DNA from: SAR116 cluster bacterium
GTDB taxonomy: Bacteria; Pseudomonadota; Alphaproteobacteria; Puniceispirillales; Puniceispirillaceae
Direction of reading: 5' to 3'
Assembly: GCA_002722385.1 (NCBI GenBank)
Contig: PBLR01000006.1
Span: forward strand, 1-8,592
Length of the DNA stretch: 8,592 nt
Shown: positions 1 through 7,321 of the stretch, one piece after another
Layout: each line of letters starts with the position of its first letter
Position numbering within the stretch: position 1 is the first letter of the stretch
Position numbers and translations under genes: made by a program
The notes under the pieces: generated by a model
What the model saw: only the letters and a program-made list of their open reading frames with translations
What the model was told of the DNA's origin: nothing
The model's database searches: none

Positions 1-135
1 TGAAATCTGTTTCACCAGACCCGCAAGCCCCATAGAGATCACAATTTCGCTGAACAGGAAAAACGCCCCAAGAGGCATATTCTGTTCTGGGGTTTGGGGT
101 TTTGTTTGGATATCCGGGATGTTTTGTCCTGTCAC
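1..135 (-). CDS. N-terminal fragment of an unidentified membrane protein
   Basis: This is an open frame running off the left edge, so only its first 45 codons are visible. I chose the GTG start at 135-133 because a GGA ribosome-binding core lies six bases upstream and the frame is closed by a stop at 154-156. The product opens with a polar, proline- and glutamine-rich tail of about 20 residues. A hydrophobic stretch follows (about residues 21-41, including GAFFLFSEIVI and GLAGL) that looks like a first membrane helix. An ATG at 78-76 is an alternative start that would drop the polar tail, but it has no clear ribosome-binding site. The gene is divergent from the FadJ-like gene at 249, and the 113 bp between them must hold both promoters, though I see no convincing -35/-10 pair there. 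I do not recognise the family. The reading rests on composition and start context only. Confidence 0.42.
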   Translation of the reverse strand, partial: MTGQNIPDIQTKPQTPEQNMPLGAFFLFSEIVISMGLAGLVKQIS

Positions 136-248
136 AAGAAGTCCATCTAACAATTATGCCTATCTTCTGTTCATAGACGAAGCAGGAGGCCCATGCTAGT
201 GTTCGCGGACGATTTAAACAAAGGAAACGCGGCTGAAGGCAGAGGAAA

Positions 249-2180
249 ATGACCAATTTCACACATTGGACCTATCACGTGGATGAGCAGAATATCGGCT
301 GGCTTGAGCTGGATGTCGCCGGCAGCTCTGTAAATATTTTGCGCCGCGAGGTGATGGCGGAATGGGCTGAAGTGATGACGCATATCGCTCAGGACAGGAC
401 ACTGGCAGGTTTATGTTTTCACTCTGGGAAAGAACGCGGCTTTGTCTATGGGGCGGATATCCCTGAATTTGATGACCTGACCTCTGCTGAAGATGTATAT
501 GAGCTCATTGAACAGGCTGACGCTATTTTAAGCGCAGTTGAAGCCCTGCCCTGCCCGACAGTTTGCGGTATTGACGGTGTCGCCGCTGGTGGCGGGCTGG
601 AGATCGCGCTGGCCTTTGACCGGATTGTGGTTACAGGCGGTGCGCAGACGCGGCTTGGGTTTCCAGAAATTCATTTAGGGCTGATGCCAGGATATGGCGG
701 GACCGGCCGGGCGTTACGCCGGATAAAGGCAGACCATGTTTTGGATATGGTTCTGTCCGGGCGGTTGTTGGGGGCAGCAGAGGCCGCCAGCTGGGGCCTG
801 GTGGATACAGTGATAGAAGATGCTGGTGAAGGGCTTGTGCATTTGCGGTCCGCTTTAAAAGACAGCTTGAGCCAGCCAGCGGTGCCTGATTATCAGCAGA
901 CAGATGCTGTTGTTGAACAAGCAGTTGCCCAGGCAGAACAAACCGTTTTGCCGCGACTAAAGTCCCATCAAACACCTGCCCCGTTTCTGATTTGCGAGCA
1001 TTTCCGGGCTTCCAAAGCAGATTGGCGTGCTTTGGTCAAAACAGAACGTGAGCGGTTTTCTGAGATGTTGCTGGGTGAGGCCAGCCATCATTTGCGGCGC
1101 GTATTTATGCTGAACGATATGGTGCGCAAGACCGCCCGCGGTGAGGCCCGGATATCGCATGTTCATGTTATTGGCGCAGGCACGATGGGCGGCGATATCG
1201 CGGCTGTGGCCGCAATGTCCGGCTTTCAGGTTACCTTGAGCGATCTGGATGCTGCCGCTATTACTAAAGCCGTGGGCCGCGCAGGCAAGCTGTTTGAACG
1301 GCGGTTAAAGACAAGTGATAAGATACAGGCGGCAATAGCGCGTCTGACAGCAGACCCGGCCGGAAATGGCGTTTCAGAAGCAGATATTATCATTGAGGCT
1401 GTTGCCGAACGTCTTGAGGTGAAACAGGCTGTCTTCAGGGCTGTTGAAGAGGCTGCGCCAGAAGGGGCCATCTTGGCCACCAACACCTCATCTATTATGA
1501 TTGAGGATATCGCCTCTGCTCTGCAGTCACCAGAACGGCTGATTGGTCTGCATTTTTTCAACCCTGTCCCTGTGCTGCCCTTGGTCGAGGTGATTGCCGG
1601 TAGTAAATCTGATCAAGAGATGATCATACGCGCCATGCAATTTTCTGGACAGTTGAAAAAAATGCCCGTCAAAGTGAGGTCTGTGAAAGGGTTTTTAGTG
1701 AACCGTGCCTTGTTGCCCTATCTGTTCAAAGCAATAGAGCATATGGCAGATGGTGAGGAGGCGGACAAAATTGATCAAGCGCTAACAGGTTTTGGTATGC
1801 CGATGGGGCCGATTGAGTTATGTGACCAGATTGGTCTGGATGTTTGTTTTGATGTGGGCCAGGTTCTGGGGATGTCACAAACAGCCTCTTCTGTACTTCA
1901 CAATAAGTTATCTGCGGGGCAGCTGGGCCGTAAATCTGGTTCAGGATTTTATAACTGGGATGACAAAAAAGCTGTTCGTGCCCGTGCAGATTATCCCCAG
2001 GATGAGCTGGATAATTTGGTTTCGGCTTTATTGGCGCCGATGGTAGAGAAATGCCGCTCGGCAGTTGCTGAAGGCATTGTCGACAGCGCTGATGAAGCAG
2101 ATATCGGCTGTATCCTTGGAATTGGCTTTCCGGCGTTCAGAGGTGGGCCTCTGGGTTGGGCTGACTATCCGCGAGGTTAA
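249..2180 (+). CDS. FadB/FadJ-type enoyl-CoA hydratase / 3-hydroxyacyl-CoA dehydrogenase, C-terminally short
   Basis: This 643-residue bifunctional beta-oxidation enzyme hydrates trans-2-enoyl-CoA and oxidises the 3-hydroxyacyl-CoA with NAD+ in the cytoplasm. Residues 1 to about 200 are a crotonase domain with the oxyanion-hole segment GADIPEF (68-74). Its two acid catalysts are Glu117 (in GGGLE) and Glu140 (in FPEI), in register with FadB Glu119 and Glu139. A linker follows to about 300. The dehydrogenase Rossmann domain has its glycine loop GAGTMGG at 309-315, then HFFNPV (catalytic His435) and PLVEVI (Glu447). Two 3HCDH C-terminal units follow, at about 480-570 and 595-643. The protein ends at GGPLGWADYPRG, where FadB/FadJ relatives usually run about 50 residues further. 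All catalytic residues are present, so activity is plausible. The ATG at 249 has AGAGGA at 241-246 and GAAGG at 235-239. The gene is convergent with the thiolase. FadB versus FadJ cannot be decided here. Confidence 0.93.
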   Translation: MTNFTHWTYHVDEQNIGWLELDVAGSSVNILRREVMAEWAEVMTHIAQDRTLAGLCFHSGKERGFVYGADIPEFDDLTSAEDVYELIEQADAILSAVEALPCPTVCGIDGVAAGGGLEIALAFDRIVVTGGAQTRLGFPEIHLGLMPGYGGTGRALRRIKADHVLDMVLSGRLLGAAEAASWGLVDTVIEDAGEGLVHLRSALKDSLSQPAVPDYQQTDAVVEQAVAQAEQTVLPRLKSHQTPAPFLICEHFRASKADWRALVKTERERFSEMLLGEASHHLRRVFMLNDMVRKTARGEARISHVHVIGAGTMGGDIAAVAAMSGFQVTLSDLDAAAITKAVGRAGKLFERRLKTSDKIQAAIARLTADPAGNGVSEADIIIEAVAERLEVKQAVFRAVEEAAPEGAILATNTSSIMIEDIASALQSPERLIGLHFFNPVPVLPLVEVIAGSKSDQEMIIRAMQFSGQLKKMPVKVRSVKGFLVNRALLPYLFKAIEHMADGEEADKIDQALTGFGMPMGPIELCDQIGLDVCFDVGQVLGMSQTASSVLHNKLSAGQLGRKSGSGFYNWDDKKAVRARADYPQDELDNLVSALLAPMVEKCRSAVAEGIVDSADEADIGCILGIGFPAFRGGPLGWADYPRG

Positions 2181-2185
2181 GACTG

Positions 2186-3367
2186 TTACAGCTTTGTGTC
2201 CACGATCACAGCAATGCCCTGGCCGCCGCCAATACACATGGTTGCCAGGCCGTATCGCCCGCCGGTGCGGTGAAGCTCATAAATCAGTTTGGTCATGATA
2301 ATGGCCCCGGTTGCGCCAACCGGATGGCCAAGGGCAATCGCCCCGCCATTTGGATTAACAATCTCAGACGGCAAGCCCAATTCCTTGGATACTGCACAGG
2401 CTTGTGCTGCGAATGCTTCATTGCTTTCTACCAGATCAATGTCATTGACGGTCAGGCCAGCCCGCTCCAGAGCCATTTTTGATGCTGGAACAGGGCCCAT
2501 ACCCATAATCCGCGGCGGCACACCACCAAAGCCGTAGCTGATGATCTTCGCCAGTGGGGTTTTGCCTGCTTTGTCCGCACATGAGGCATTAGCCAGAATA
2601 ATGGCTGCAGCGCCATCATTGATGCCAGAAGAATTCCCTGCGGTTACCAGGCCGTCCTTGTCAAAGGCTGGCCTCAGGCCGGCAAGCCCGTCTGCAGTTG
2701 TCTCTGCCCTGACATGTTCATCTGTATCAAAGACAATCTCTTCCCGCCTTCTTTTAATGGTTATGGGCGTGATTTGATCCTTGAAATAGCCTTCCTTTAT
2801 GGCCTTTGCGGCACGGTTCTGGCTTTCCAGGGCAAAAGCATCCATATCTGCACGGCTGATATCATAATCCTTGGCAACATTTTCAGCTGTGATCCCCATA
2901 TGACCAAGGCCGAACGGATCATGTAACGCGCCCAGCATCATATCTGTTATTTCTGCATGGCCAAGCCGGGCCCCCCAGCGCATCGCCGGTACATGATAGC
3001 CGCCGCGACTCATCACCTCTGCCCCGCCAGCAACAGCCGCGTTAGCATCGCCCAGCTGAACAAGCTGTGTGGCGCTGACAATGGCCTGCAGGCCGCTGCC
3101 ACACAAGCGGTTCACCGTCAGTGCCGGGGCTGATTCAGCCATGCCTGCACCAATGGTAATACAGCGTGAGATATACATATCACGTGCTTCTGTGTGAATA
3201 ACATTGCCATAGACACCATGGTCAATATCATCGACATTCAACCCAGACCGGCTGATCGCCTCACCAGTCACCGCAATGCCCAGATCAATGGGCGACTTGT
3301 CTTTCAGGCTTCCGCCAAATCCTCCGATTGCGGTTCTTGTCGCAGAGAGAATGAAAACATCTTCCAT
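2186..3367 (-). CDS. Acetyl-CoA acetyltransferase-type thiolase
   Basis: This 393-residue thiolase cleaves 3-ketoacyl-CoA with CoA or runs the reverse Claisen condensation of two acyl-CoAs. The nucleophile is Cys89 in NRLCGSG. The remaining active-site residues are Asn316 (NEAFA), His348 (GHPVGATG) and Cys378 (MCIGGGQG). These positions coincide with the well-studied Zoogloea biosynthetic thiolase numbering, which also supports the start at 3367 giving MEDVFILSATRT. A longer reading from 3415 adds 16 proline-rich residues that merely overlap the upstream gene's end. It lies 16 bp downstream of the IPMDH-family gene and is the last gene of the probable dmd operon. Only 5 bp separate its stop from that of the convergent FadJ-like gene, with which it could complete beta-oxidation. 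Sequence alone does not settle whether the physiological substrate is acetoacetyl-CoA or longer ketoacyl-CoAs. Confidence 0.95.
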   Translation of the reverse strand: MEDVFILSATRTAIGGFGGSLKDKSPIDLGIAVTGEAISRSGLNVDDIDHGVYGNVIHTEARDMYISRCITIGAGMAESAPALTVNRLCGSGLQAIVSATQLVQLGDANAAVAGGAEVMSRGGYHVPAMRWGARLGHAEITDMMLGALHDPFGLGHMGITAENVAKDYDISRADMDAFALESQNRAAKAIKEGYFKDQITPITIKRRREEIVFDTDEHVRAETTADGLAGLRPAFDKDGLVTAGNSSGINDGAAAIILANASCADKAGKTPLAKIISYGFGGVPPRIMGMGPVPASKMALERAGLTVNDIDLVESNEAFAAQACAVSKELGLPSEIVNPNGGAIALGHPVGATGAIIMTKLIYELHRTGGRYGLATMCIGGGQGIAVIVDTKL

Positions 3368-3374
3368 GGTTACA

Positions 3375-3380
3375 TCCTTT
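3375..3380 (-). promoter_or_regulatory. Ribosome-binding site fixing the thiolase start
   Basis: AAAGGA lies seven bases before the ATG at 3367-3365. It sits in the 16-bp gap after the TGA of the upstream gene (3386-3384). It is the main reason for preferring the 393-residue thiolase over the extended frame. Confidence 0.75.
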
Positions 3381-3383
3381 TGG

Positions 3384-4493
3384 TCAGTCGGTGGTGGCGG
3401 TGTTGACATGGTCAATAACCGCCTTTGTCATATCGTTCAGGCCCATATCACCGCAGAATTCCATCGGCCGGAGAGCCCCAGCAGCAAAGCCGTCCTCAAC
3501 CGCCTGTTCGATCAGCCGTGCTGCTGTGATCATAGAGTCATTTTCCGCCTGATAACCCAGCCAGTCCAGCATCAATGCCCCGCTGAGTATAGCAGCCAGC
3601 GGATTCGCTTTATCCTGACCCATAATATCTGGTGCACTGCCATGGGCAGGTTGAAACAGGCAATGTTTATCACCGATTTCTGCTGACGCGGCCATGCCCA
3701 TACCGCCAACCAGACCGCCCGCCAGATCAGACAGAATATCACCAAACATATTTTCCATCACCAGAACATCAAAGTCCCAGGGTTTTTTAACCAGATCAAG
3801 AGCTTGTGCATCCACGTAATTATAGCGCGTGGTAAGGGCGGGAAACTGGGCAGCCCTCTCATCAAAGATAGATCTGAAAAATGCAAACGCCTGAAACACA
3901 TTTGCTTTGTCAACACAAGTGACCTCACCCTTTTTGCCCTGCGCTTTGCGGCGTTCGGCGACGGTAAAGGCAAAATCACATAACCGTTCTGTAATTGGTC
4001 GGGTCAGCCGCAAGGTTTCTTGGGCTTCATCTGCGTTTGTCTCTGGGCTACGGTTATGCACAGCAGCGGTATAAAACAGCCCTTCTGTACATTCGCGGAT
4101 GATGACCAGATCAAGTTCTGCTGCCCGCTCATCTTTCAGCGCCTGCGGGGCCCCTTTATAGGCGCGGACAGGGCGGAGACCGGCATAAAGCTGGAAATTT
4201 TCGCGCAACCGCAGATGTGGTGAAATCTCTGTTCCGTCTGCGGCCCTGATCGCGGGCAGACCGATCGCGCCTAGGTAAATCGCATCTGCCTTTGCGGCCC
4301 GTTCTTCGGCATCTGCCTCAATATCCAGACCTGTATCACGGTAATAGGCCGCGCCAGCCATTAACGTGGAACAGGACAGATGATAGCCGCCCACACGTGC
4401 GCCCACAGCCTCTAGAACGGCAAGGTTTGCGTCTGTTACTTCAACACCGATGCCGTCTCCGGGAATGACCGCTATCTGATACGTGTTTGTCAT
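3384..4493 (-). CDS. Isopropylmalate/isocitrate dehydrogenase-family enzyme, substrate uncertain
   Basis: This 369-residue enzyme belongs to the NAD(P)-dependent beta-decarboxylating dehydrogenases (LeuB, isocitrate, homoisocitrate and tartrate dehydrogenases), which oxidise and decarboxylate malate-type 2-hydroxy acids. It opens with IPGDGIG (10-16). The family's catalytic set is present: Arg97, Arg107, Arg133 (in RECTEGLFY), Tyr141, Lys196 (DKANVF), Asp228, Asp252 and Asp256 (in FGDILSD). HGSAPDI (284-290), rather than the GTAPKY of NADP enzymes, suggests NAD+. The substrate loop SPHLRLR (91-97) has His93 where LeuB has Leu and isocitrate dehydrogenase has Asn, so a leucine-pathway role is doubtful. 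The start at 4493 is preferred over an in-frame ATG at 4613 because GGAG lies five bases upstream and the extra 40 residues would overlap the preceding gene. It sits 32 bp after the dmdB-like gene and 16 bp before the thiolase, so it is probably cotranscribed with both. Confidence 0.88.
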   Translation of the reverse strand: MTNTYQIAVIPGDGIGVEVTDANLAVLEAVGARVGGYHLSCSTLMAGAAYYRDTGLDIEADAEERAAKADAIYLGAIGLPAIRAADGTEISPHLRLRENFQLYAGLRPVRAYKGAPQALKDERAAELDLVIIRECTEGLFYTAAVHNRSPETNADEAQETLRLTRPITERLCDFAFTVAERRKAQGKKGEVTCVDKANVFQAFAFFRSIFDERAAQFPALTTRYNYVDAQALDLVKKPWDFDVLVMENMFGDILSDLAGGLVGGMGMAASAEIGDKHCLFQPAHGSAPDIMGQDKANPLAAILSGALMLDWLGYQAENDSMITAARLIEQAVEDGFAAGALRPMEFCGDMGLNDMTKAVIDHVNTATTD

Positions 4494-4498
4494 AAAAG

Positions 4499-4502
4499 CT
4501 CC
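4499..4502 (-). promoter_or_regulatory. Ribosome-binding site fixing the IPMDH-family start
   Basis: GGAG lies five bases before the ATG at 4493-4491, inside the 32-bp gap after the ligase stop. It supports a product starting MTNTYQIAVIPGDGIG, which places the dinucleotide-fold strand at the usual distance from the N-terminus. Confidence 0.7.
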
Positions 4503-4525
4503 GGGGCGGGATGCCGGTTGCTTGT

Positions 4526-6166
4526 TCAGGTTAACTGAGCGCGCAGCATGAATTTCTGCAGCTTGCCAGTTGAGGTTTTGGGAATGTCTGTGAATATTAC
4601 CTGTTTTGGGCATTTAAAGCCGGCCAGATGTTCCCGGCAAAAGGCGATGACTTCTGCTTCATCTGCGGTTTCGCCTGGTTTCATCTCCAGAAAGGCACAG
4701 GGTGTTTCGCCCCATTTCTCATCTGGCTTGGCGACAACCGCGGCATAGGCTACGCCGGGGAAGCGGTACAGGACGCCCTCAACCTCAACAGAAGAGATAT
4801 TCTCGCCTCCTGAGATGATGATGTCTTTCAGCCTGTCTTTAATCTCAATATAGCCGTTGGGATGACGAACAGCCAGATCTCCGGATTTGAAATAGCCGTC
4901 AGCAAGGGCCTCTTCTGTGGCGTCAGGATTTTTGTGATAGCCCTTCATCACACAGTTGGACCTGAACATAACCTCACCAAGGCTTTGGCCATCGGCGGGA
5001 ACAGGCGCGCCCGTGTCCTGATCGAGAACTTCCAGTGCTTCTGTATGCGTAAAGCGCACGCCCTGCTGGGCTTTGATCGCGGCTTTTTCGCTGAAATCCA
5101 GCTCATCCCAATCGTCATTCCAGGCACAATGGGTAACATGACCATAAGTTTCGGTCAGGCCATAGACCTGTGTCACATTGAAGCCAAGGCGTTCAATACG
5201 TTCCAATATAGCAGCAGGTGGCGGAGCCCCTGCGGTCATAATATTCACCGTATGTTCTGGTGTTTTAATCACCTCTTCAGGGGCATTCACCAACATGCTG
5301 AGCACGATAGGCGCGCCACCAAAATGGGTAACTTTATGGTTGGCCAGAAGCGGGTAGATTTCTTCTGCAGCAATTTTGCGGCAACAGACCGTTGTTCCGG
5401 CCAGAATCGCCATCATCCAGGCATGCCCCCAGCCATTACAGTGGAACAGAGGCACAACATATAAATAAGTCGGATGCATCGGCATATTCCAGACCGGGAT
5501 GGTGCCCATCGCCATCAGATACGCCCCACGGTGATGGTAGACCACACCTTTTGGCCGCCCGCTGGTTCCGGACGTGTAATTCAGACACATGGCCTGCCAT
5601 TCATCAGCTGGCATCTGCCAGTCGTAATCAGGGTCAGCATCGCTCAGGAAGGTCTCATAGTCACTTTGCCCCAGACGCACACCATTTGCCGACTCTTCTG
5701 CCTGTTCATCGACAATATCAATGATGGTGATCTGTTTGTTCTCGCTCGCGGCCAGGGCTGCTTTCATAGAGGCCCCAAATGCCGCATCGGTGATCAAAAG
5801 ACGGGTGTCAGCATGGTCAAGAATATAAGCAATTGTGTCTGTATCGAGGCGCGTATTCAGTGTGTTCAGGACAGCCCCGGCCATAGCAACGCCGTAATGA
5901 GCTTCAAACATTTCAGGGATGTTCGGGGCCATGACGGTGACCACCTCACCAGGCTTTACACCGGCTTTGACAAGCGCACTGGCCAGCCGGACTGACCGTT
6001 CATAAACCTGAGCCCAGCTATAGCGTCTGTTGCCGTAAATCACCGCGTCTTTATCAGGATAAATGCTGGCCACACGCGGCAGAAAAGATAACGGGGTCAG
6101 AGGCACGTAATTAGCAGACCGTCGTTCCATGAACCCGTTATTAATATCATCCAGATGATGTGCCAT
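4526..6166 (-). CDS. dmdB: Acyl-CoA ligase, probable 3-methylmercaptopropionate-CoA ligase (DmdB)
   Basis: This 546-residue adenylate-forming ligase makes an acyl-AMP and then an acyl-CoA from a carboxylic acid, ATP and CoA. Motifs in order are the P-loop YTSGTSGRPKG (197-207), FHCNGW (241-246), the acyl-pocket segment TAGAPPP (311-317), YGLTE (335-339), the ribose-binding Asp430 in KSGD, the hinge DRLKDIIISGGENISS (444-459) and catalytic Lys535 in TSTGKLQK. The N-terminal block NYVPLTPLSFL is typical of the short/medium-chain ligases that include the known DmdB proteins. Assignment to MMPA rests mainly on position: it follows dmdA by 42 bp on the same strand, and DmdB uses the DmdA product. 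The start at 6166 has only a weak purine-rich GAGAG about ten bases upstream. An ATG at 6130 is possible but lies within the conserved N-terminus. Ligase class is near certain; MMPA as main substrate is probable, and related short-chain acids such as propionate or butyrate remain possible. Confidence 0.82.
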   Translation of the reverse strand: MAHHLDDINNGFMERRSANYVPLTPLSFLPRVASIYPDKDAVIYGNRRYSWAQVYERSVRLASALVKAGVKPGEVVTVMAPNIPEMFEAHYGVAMAGAVLNTLNTRLDTDTIAYILDHADTRLLITDAAFGASMKAALAASENKQITIIDIVDEQAEESANGVRLGQSDYETFLSDADPDYDWQMPADEWQAMCLNYTSGTSGRPKGVVYHHRGAYLMAMGTIPVWNMPMHPTYLYVVPLFHCNGWGHAWMMAILAGTTVCCRKIAAEEIYPLLANHKVTHFGGAPIVLSMLVNAPEEVIKTPEHTVNIMTAGAPPPAAILERIERLGFNVTQVYGLTETYGHVTHCAWNDDWDELDFSEKAAIKAQQGVRFTHTEALEVLDQDTGAPVPADGQSLGEVMFRSNCVMKGYHKNPDATEEALADGYFKSGDLAVRHPNGYIEIKDRLKDIIISGGENISSVEVEGVLYRFPGVAYAAVVAKPDEKWGETPCAFLEMKPGETADEAEVIAFCREHLAGFKCPKQVIFTDIPKTSTGKLQKFMLRAQLT

Positions 6167-6208
6167 GTTTTGTTTACTCTCTTGTTAAATGCTCTTCAGC
6201 CTGTTCTT

Positions 6209-7315
6209 TTAAAACGGTAGGGTGGTGCACACAGCTTTGCGCCACTGCCCGTCAAGATAAGCTTCGATCTCTTGTCCGTCCCGGCTTATCTGTTCTGAAA
6301 GCATAGCAATTGCCAGATTTGAGTCAAAGTCTGGTGAAAATACAGCCGAAGTCACATAGCCGCAGGATGTATCACCTAAACGACAGGGTGTTGTATCCGC
6401 CACCGGGCGGATCGGCTCCCCTTCAATTTTCAGCCCTGCCAGCGAGCGGGTAATGCCACGATCTCTTTGCTGAAGCAGTGCAGATTTGCCAATGAACTCA
6501 ACATCACTGTCAAGTGAGCAATATCTATCCAGACCACATTCCAGCGGTGTGTCTGCCCGTGTCATGTCATTACCATAAGACAATAGCCCGCCTTCAATCC
6601 GTTCGATCAAATTCGGACAACCCGCGCGAAGAGAGAAAGGCTCACCCGCTTGCCAGATATCATCCCATAATTGCAGGCCCAGCGCGGTATCATGCAGGTA
6701 AATTTCAAATCCACCCTGCTTGCTCCAGCCAGAACGGGCAATCAGCAGACTGTGTCCGCGCCAGTCAAAATAGCCGAAATTGAAGAATTTAAGCTGGCAG
6801 ACCTCATCACCAAAAACCGCTGCCATCAGCTGGTCAGCCAATGGTCCCTGGATCGCCAGAGGAGAGACGTCAGGCTCACTTACCTCGACATCCAGCCCCA
6901 AGCCCTCAGCCAGGCCAAGCGCCCAATAGAGCACATCTGAATCAGCTATGGAAAACCAGAATCTGTCTGGGGCCAGACATAAGGCAATCGGATCATTCAA
7001 CATGCCGCCATTGGCGTCTGTTAACGGCGCATAATAACATTTACCGGGCACAGCAAGGCGCAAATCGCGCGCACTCATCATCATAGCCAGCTTGTGCGCA
7101 TCAGGCCCTTTAATCTCAACCTGCCGCTCGGCAGCCACATCCCAAATCTGAACATATTCTTTCAGATGAGCATAATCGTCTTCAAGAGAGGTGAAAGTCG
7201 CTGGCAGCAGCATATGGTTATACACTGTATATCCTGACAGGGCCGACGTTTCGACACGTTCTGTAAACGGTGTTCGCCGGACGCGGCGTGAGGCAAAGAT
7301 AGGAAAACCGGGCAT
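6209..7315 (-). CDS. dmdA: Dimethylsulfoniopropionate demethylase (DmdA)
   Basis: This 368-residue GcvT/aminomethyltransferase-fold protein transfers one methyl group from DMSP to tetrahydrofolate, yielding MMPA and 5-methyl-THF in the cytoplasm. As I recall, SAR11 DmdA is nearly the same length, and this protein shares its hallmark stretches: RRTPF (13-17), VETSALSGYTVYNHMLLP (21-38), EYVQIWDV with ERQVEI (53-68), GGMLNDP (103-109), SGWSKQGGFEIY (195-206) and NLIERIEGGLLSYGNDMT (235-252). Asp108, Glu204 and Tyr206 fall in the fold's folate/substrate pocket. Glycine-cleavage GcvT proteins lack the long VYNHMLLP opening, and no gcvH or gcvP is nearby. The ATG at 7315 has AGAGGA six bases upstream. 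The gene heads a tight run with the ligase, dehydrogenase and thiolase, and follows a methyltransferase after 94 bp. The dmdA phylogenetic clade was not determined. Confidence 0.92.
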   Translation of the reverse strand: MPGFPIFASRRVRRTPFTERVETSALSGYTVYNHMLLPATFTSLEDDYAHLKEYVQIWDVAAERQVEIKGPDAHKLAMMMSARDLRLAVPGKCYYAPLTDANGGMLNDPIALCLAPDRFWFSIADSDVLYWALGLAEGLGLDVEVSEPDVSPLAIQGPLADQLMAAVFGDEVCQLKFFNFGYFDWRGHSLLIARSGWSKQGGFEIYLHDTALGLQLWDDIWQAGEPFSLRAGCPNLIERIEGGLLSYGNDMTRADTPLECGLDRYCSLDSDVEFIGKSALLQQRDRGITRSLAGLKIEGEPIRPVADTTPCRLGDTSCGYVTSAVFSPDFDSNLAIAMLSEQISRDGQEIEAYLDGQWRKAVCTTLPF

Positions 7316-7321
7316 TTTTTA

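Noticed and set aside
86..110. Telomere-like or G-quadruplex-like G-rich run (GGGGTTTGGGGTTTTG)
   Set aside because: Only two runs of four Gs are present, and the segment is explained as the complement of Pro/Gln/Thr/Lys codons in the left-edge frame.
2160..2298. Frameshift restoring the missing FadJ C-terminal tail
   Set aside because: The alternative plus-strand frames past 2160 are antisense to the conserved thiolase C-terminus and do not resemble a FadB/FadJ tail.
3368..3415. N-terminal extension of the thiolase (proline-rich 16 residues)
   Set aside because: A strong ribosome-binding site and the exact match of active-site numbering (Cys89, His348, Cys378) place the start at 3367.
3276..3686. 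136-codon plus-strand open frame spanning the thiolase/dehydrogenase junction
   Set aside because: Both strongly supported minus-strand genes explain this DNA, and the translated product has no family features.
4494..4613. 40-residue N-terminal extension of the IPMDH-family protein
   Set aside because: It overlaps the end of the ligase gene, lacks homology-like features, and a GGAG site supports the start at 4493.
4862..5464. 200-codon plus-strand open frame
   Set aside because: It lies wholly opposite the well-supported ligase gene, lacks recognisable motifs or a ribosome-binding site, and has shadow-like composition.
5474..5995. 173-codon plus-strand open frame
   Set aside because: It is antisense to conserved ligase residues and has no independent coding evidence.
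6209..7315. Glycine-cleavage T protein (GcvT) as the identity of this gene
   Set aside because: The fold is shared, but the VYNHMLLP and ERQVEI stretches and the length match DmdA, the neighbours are not gcvH/gcvP, and an MMPA-type ligase follows.
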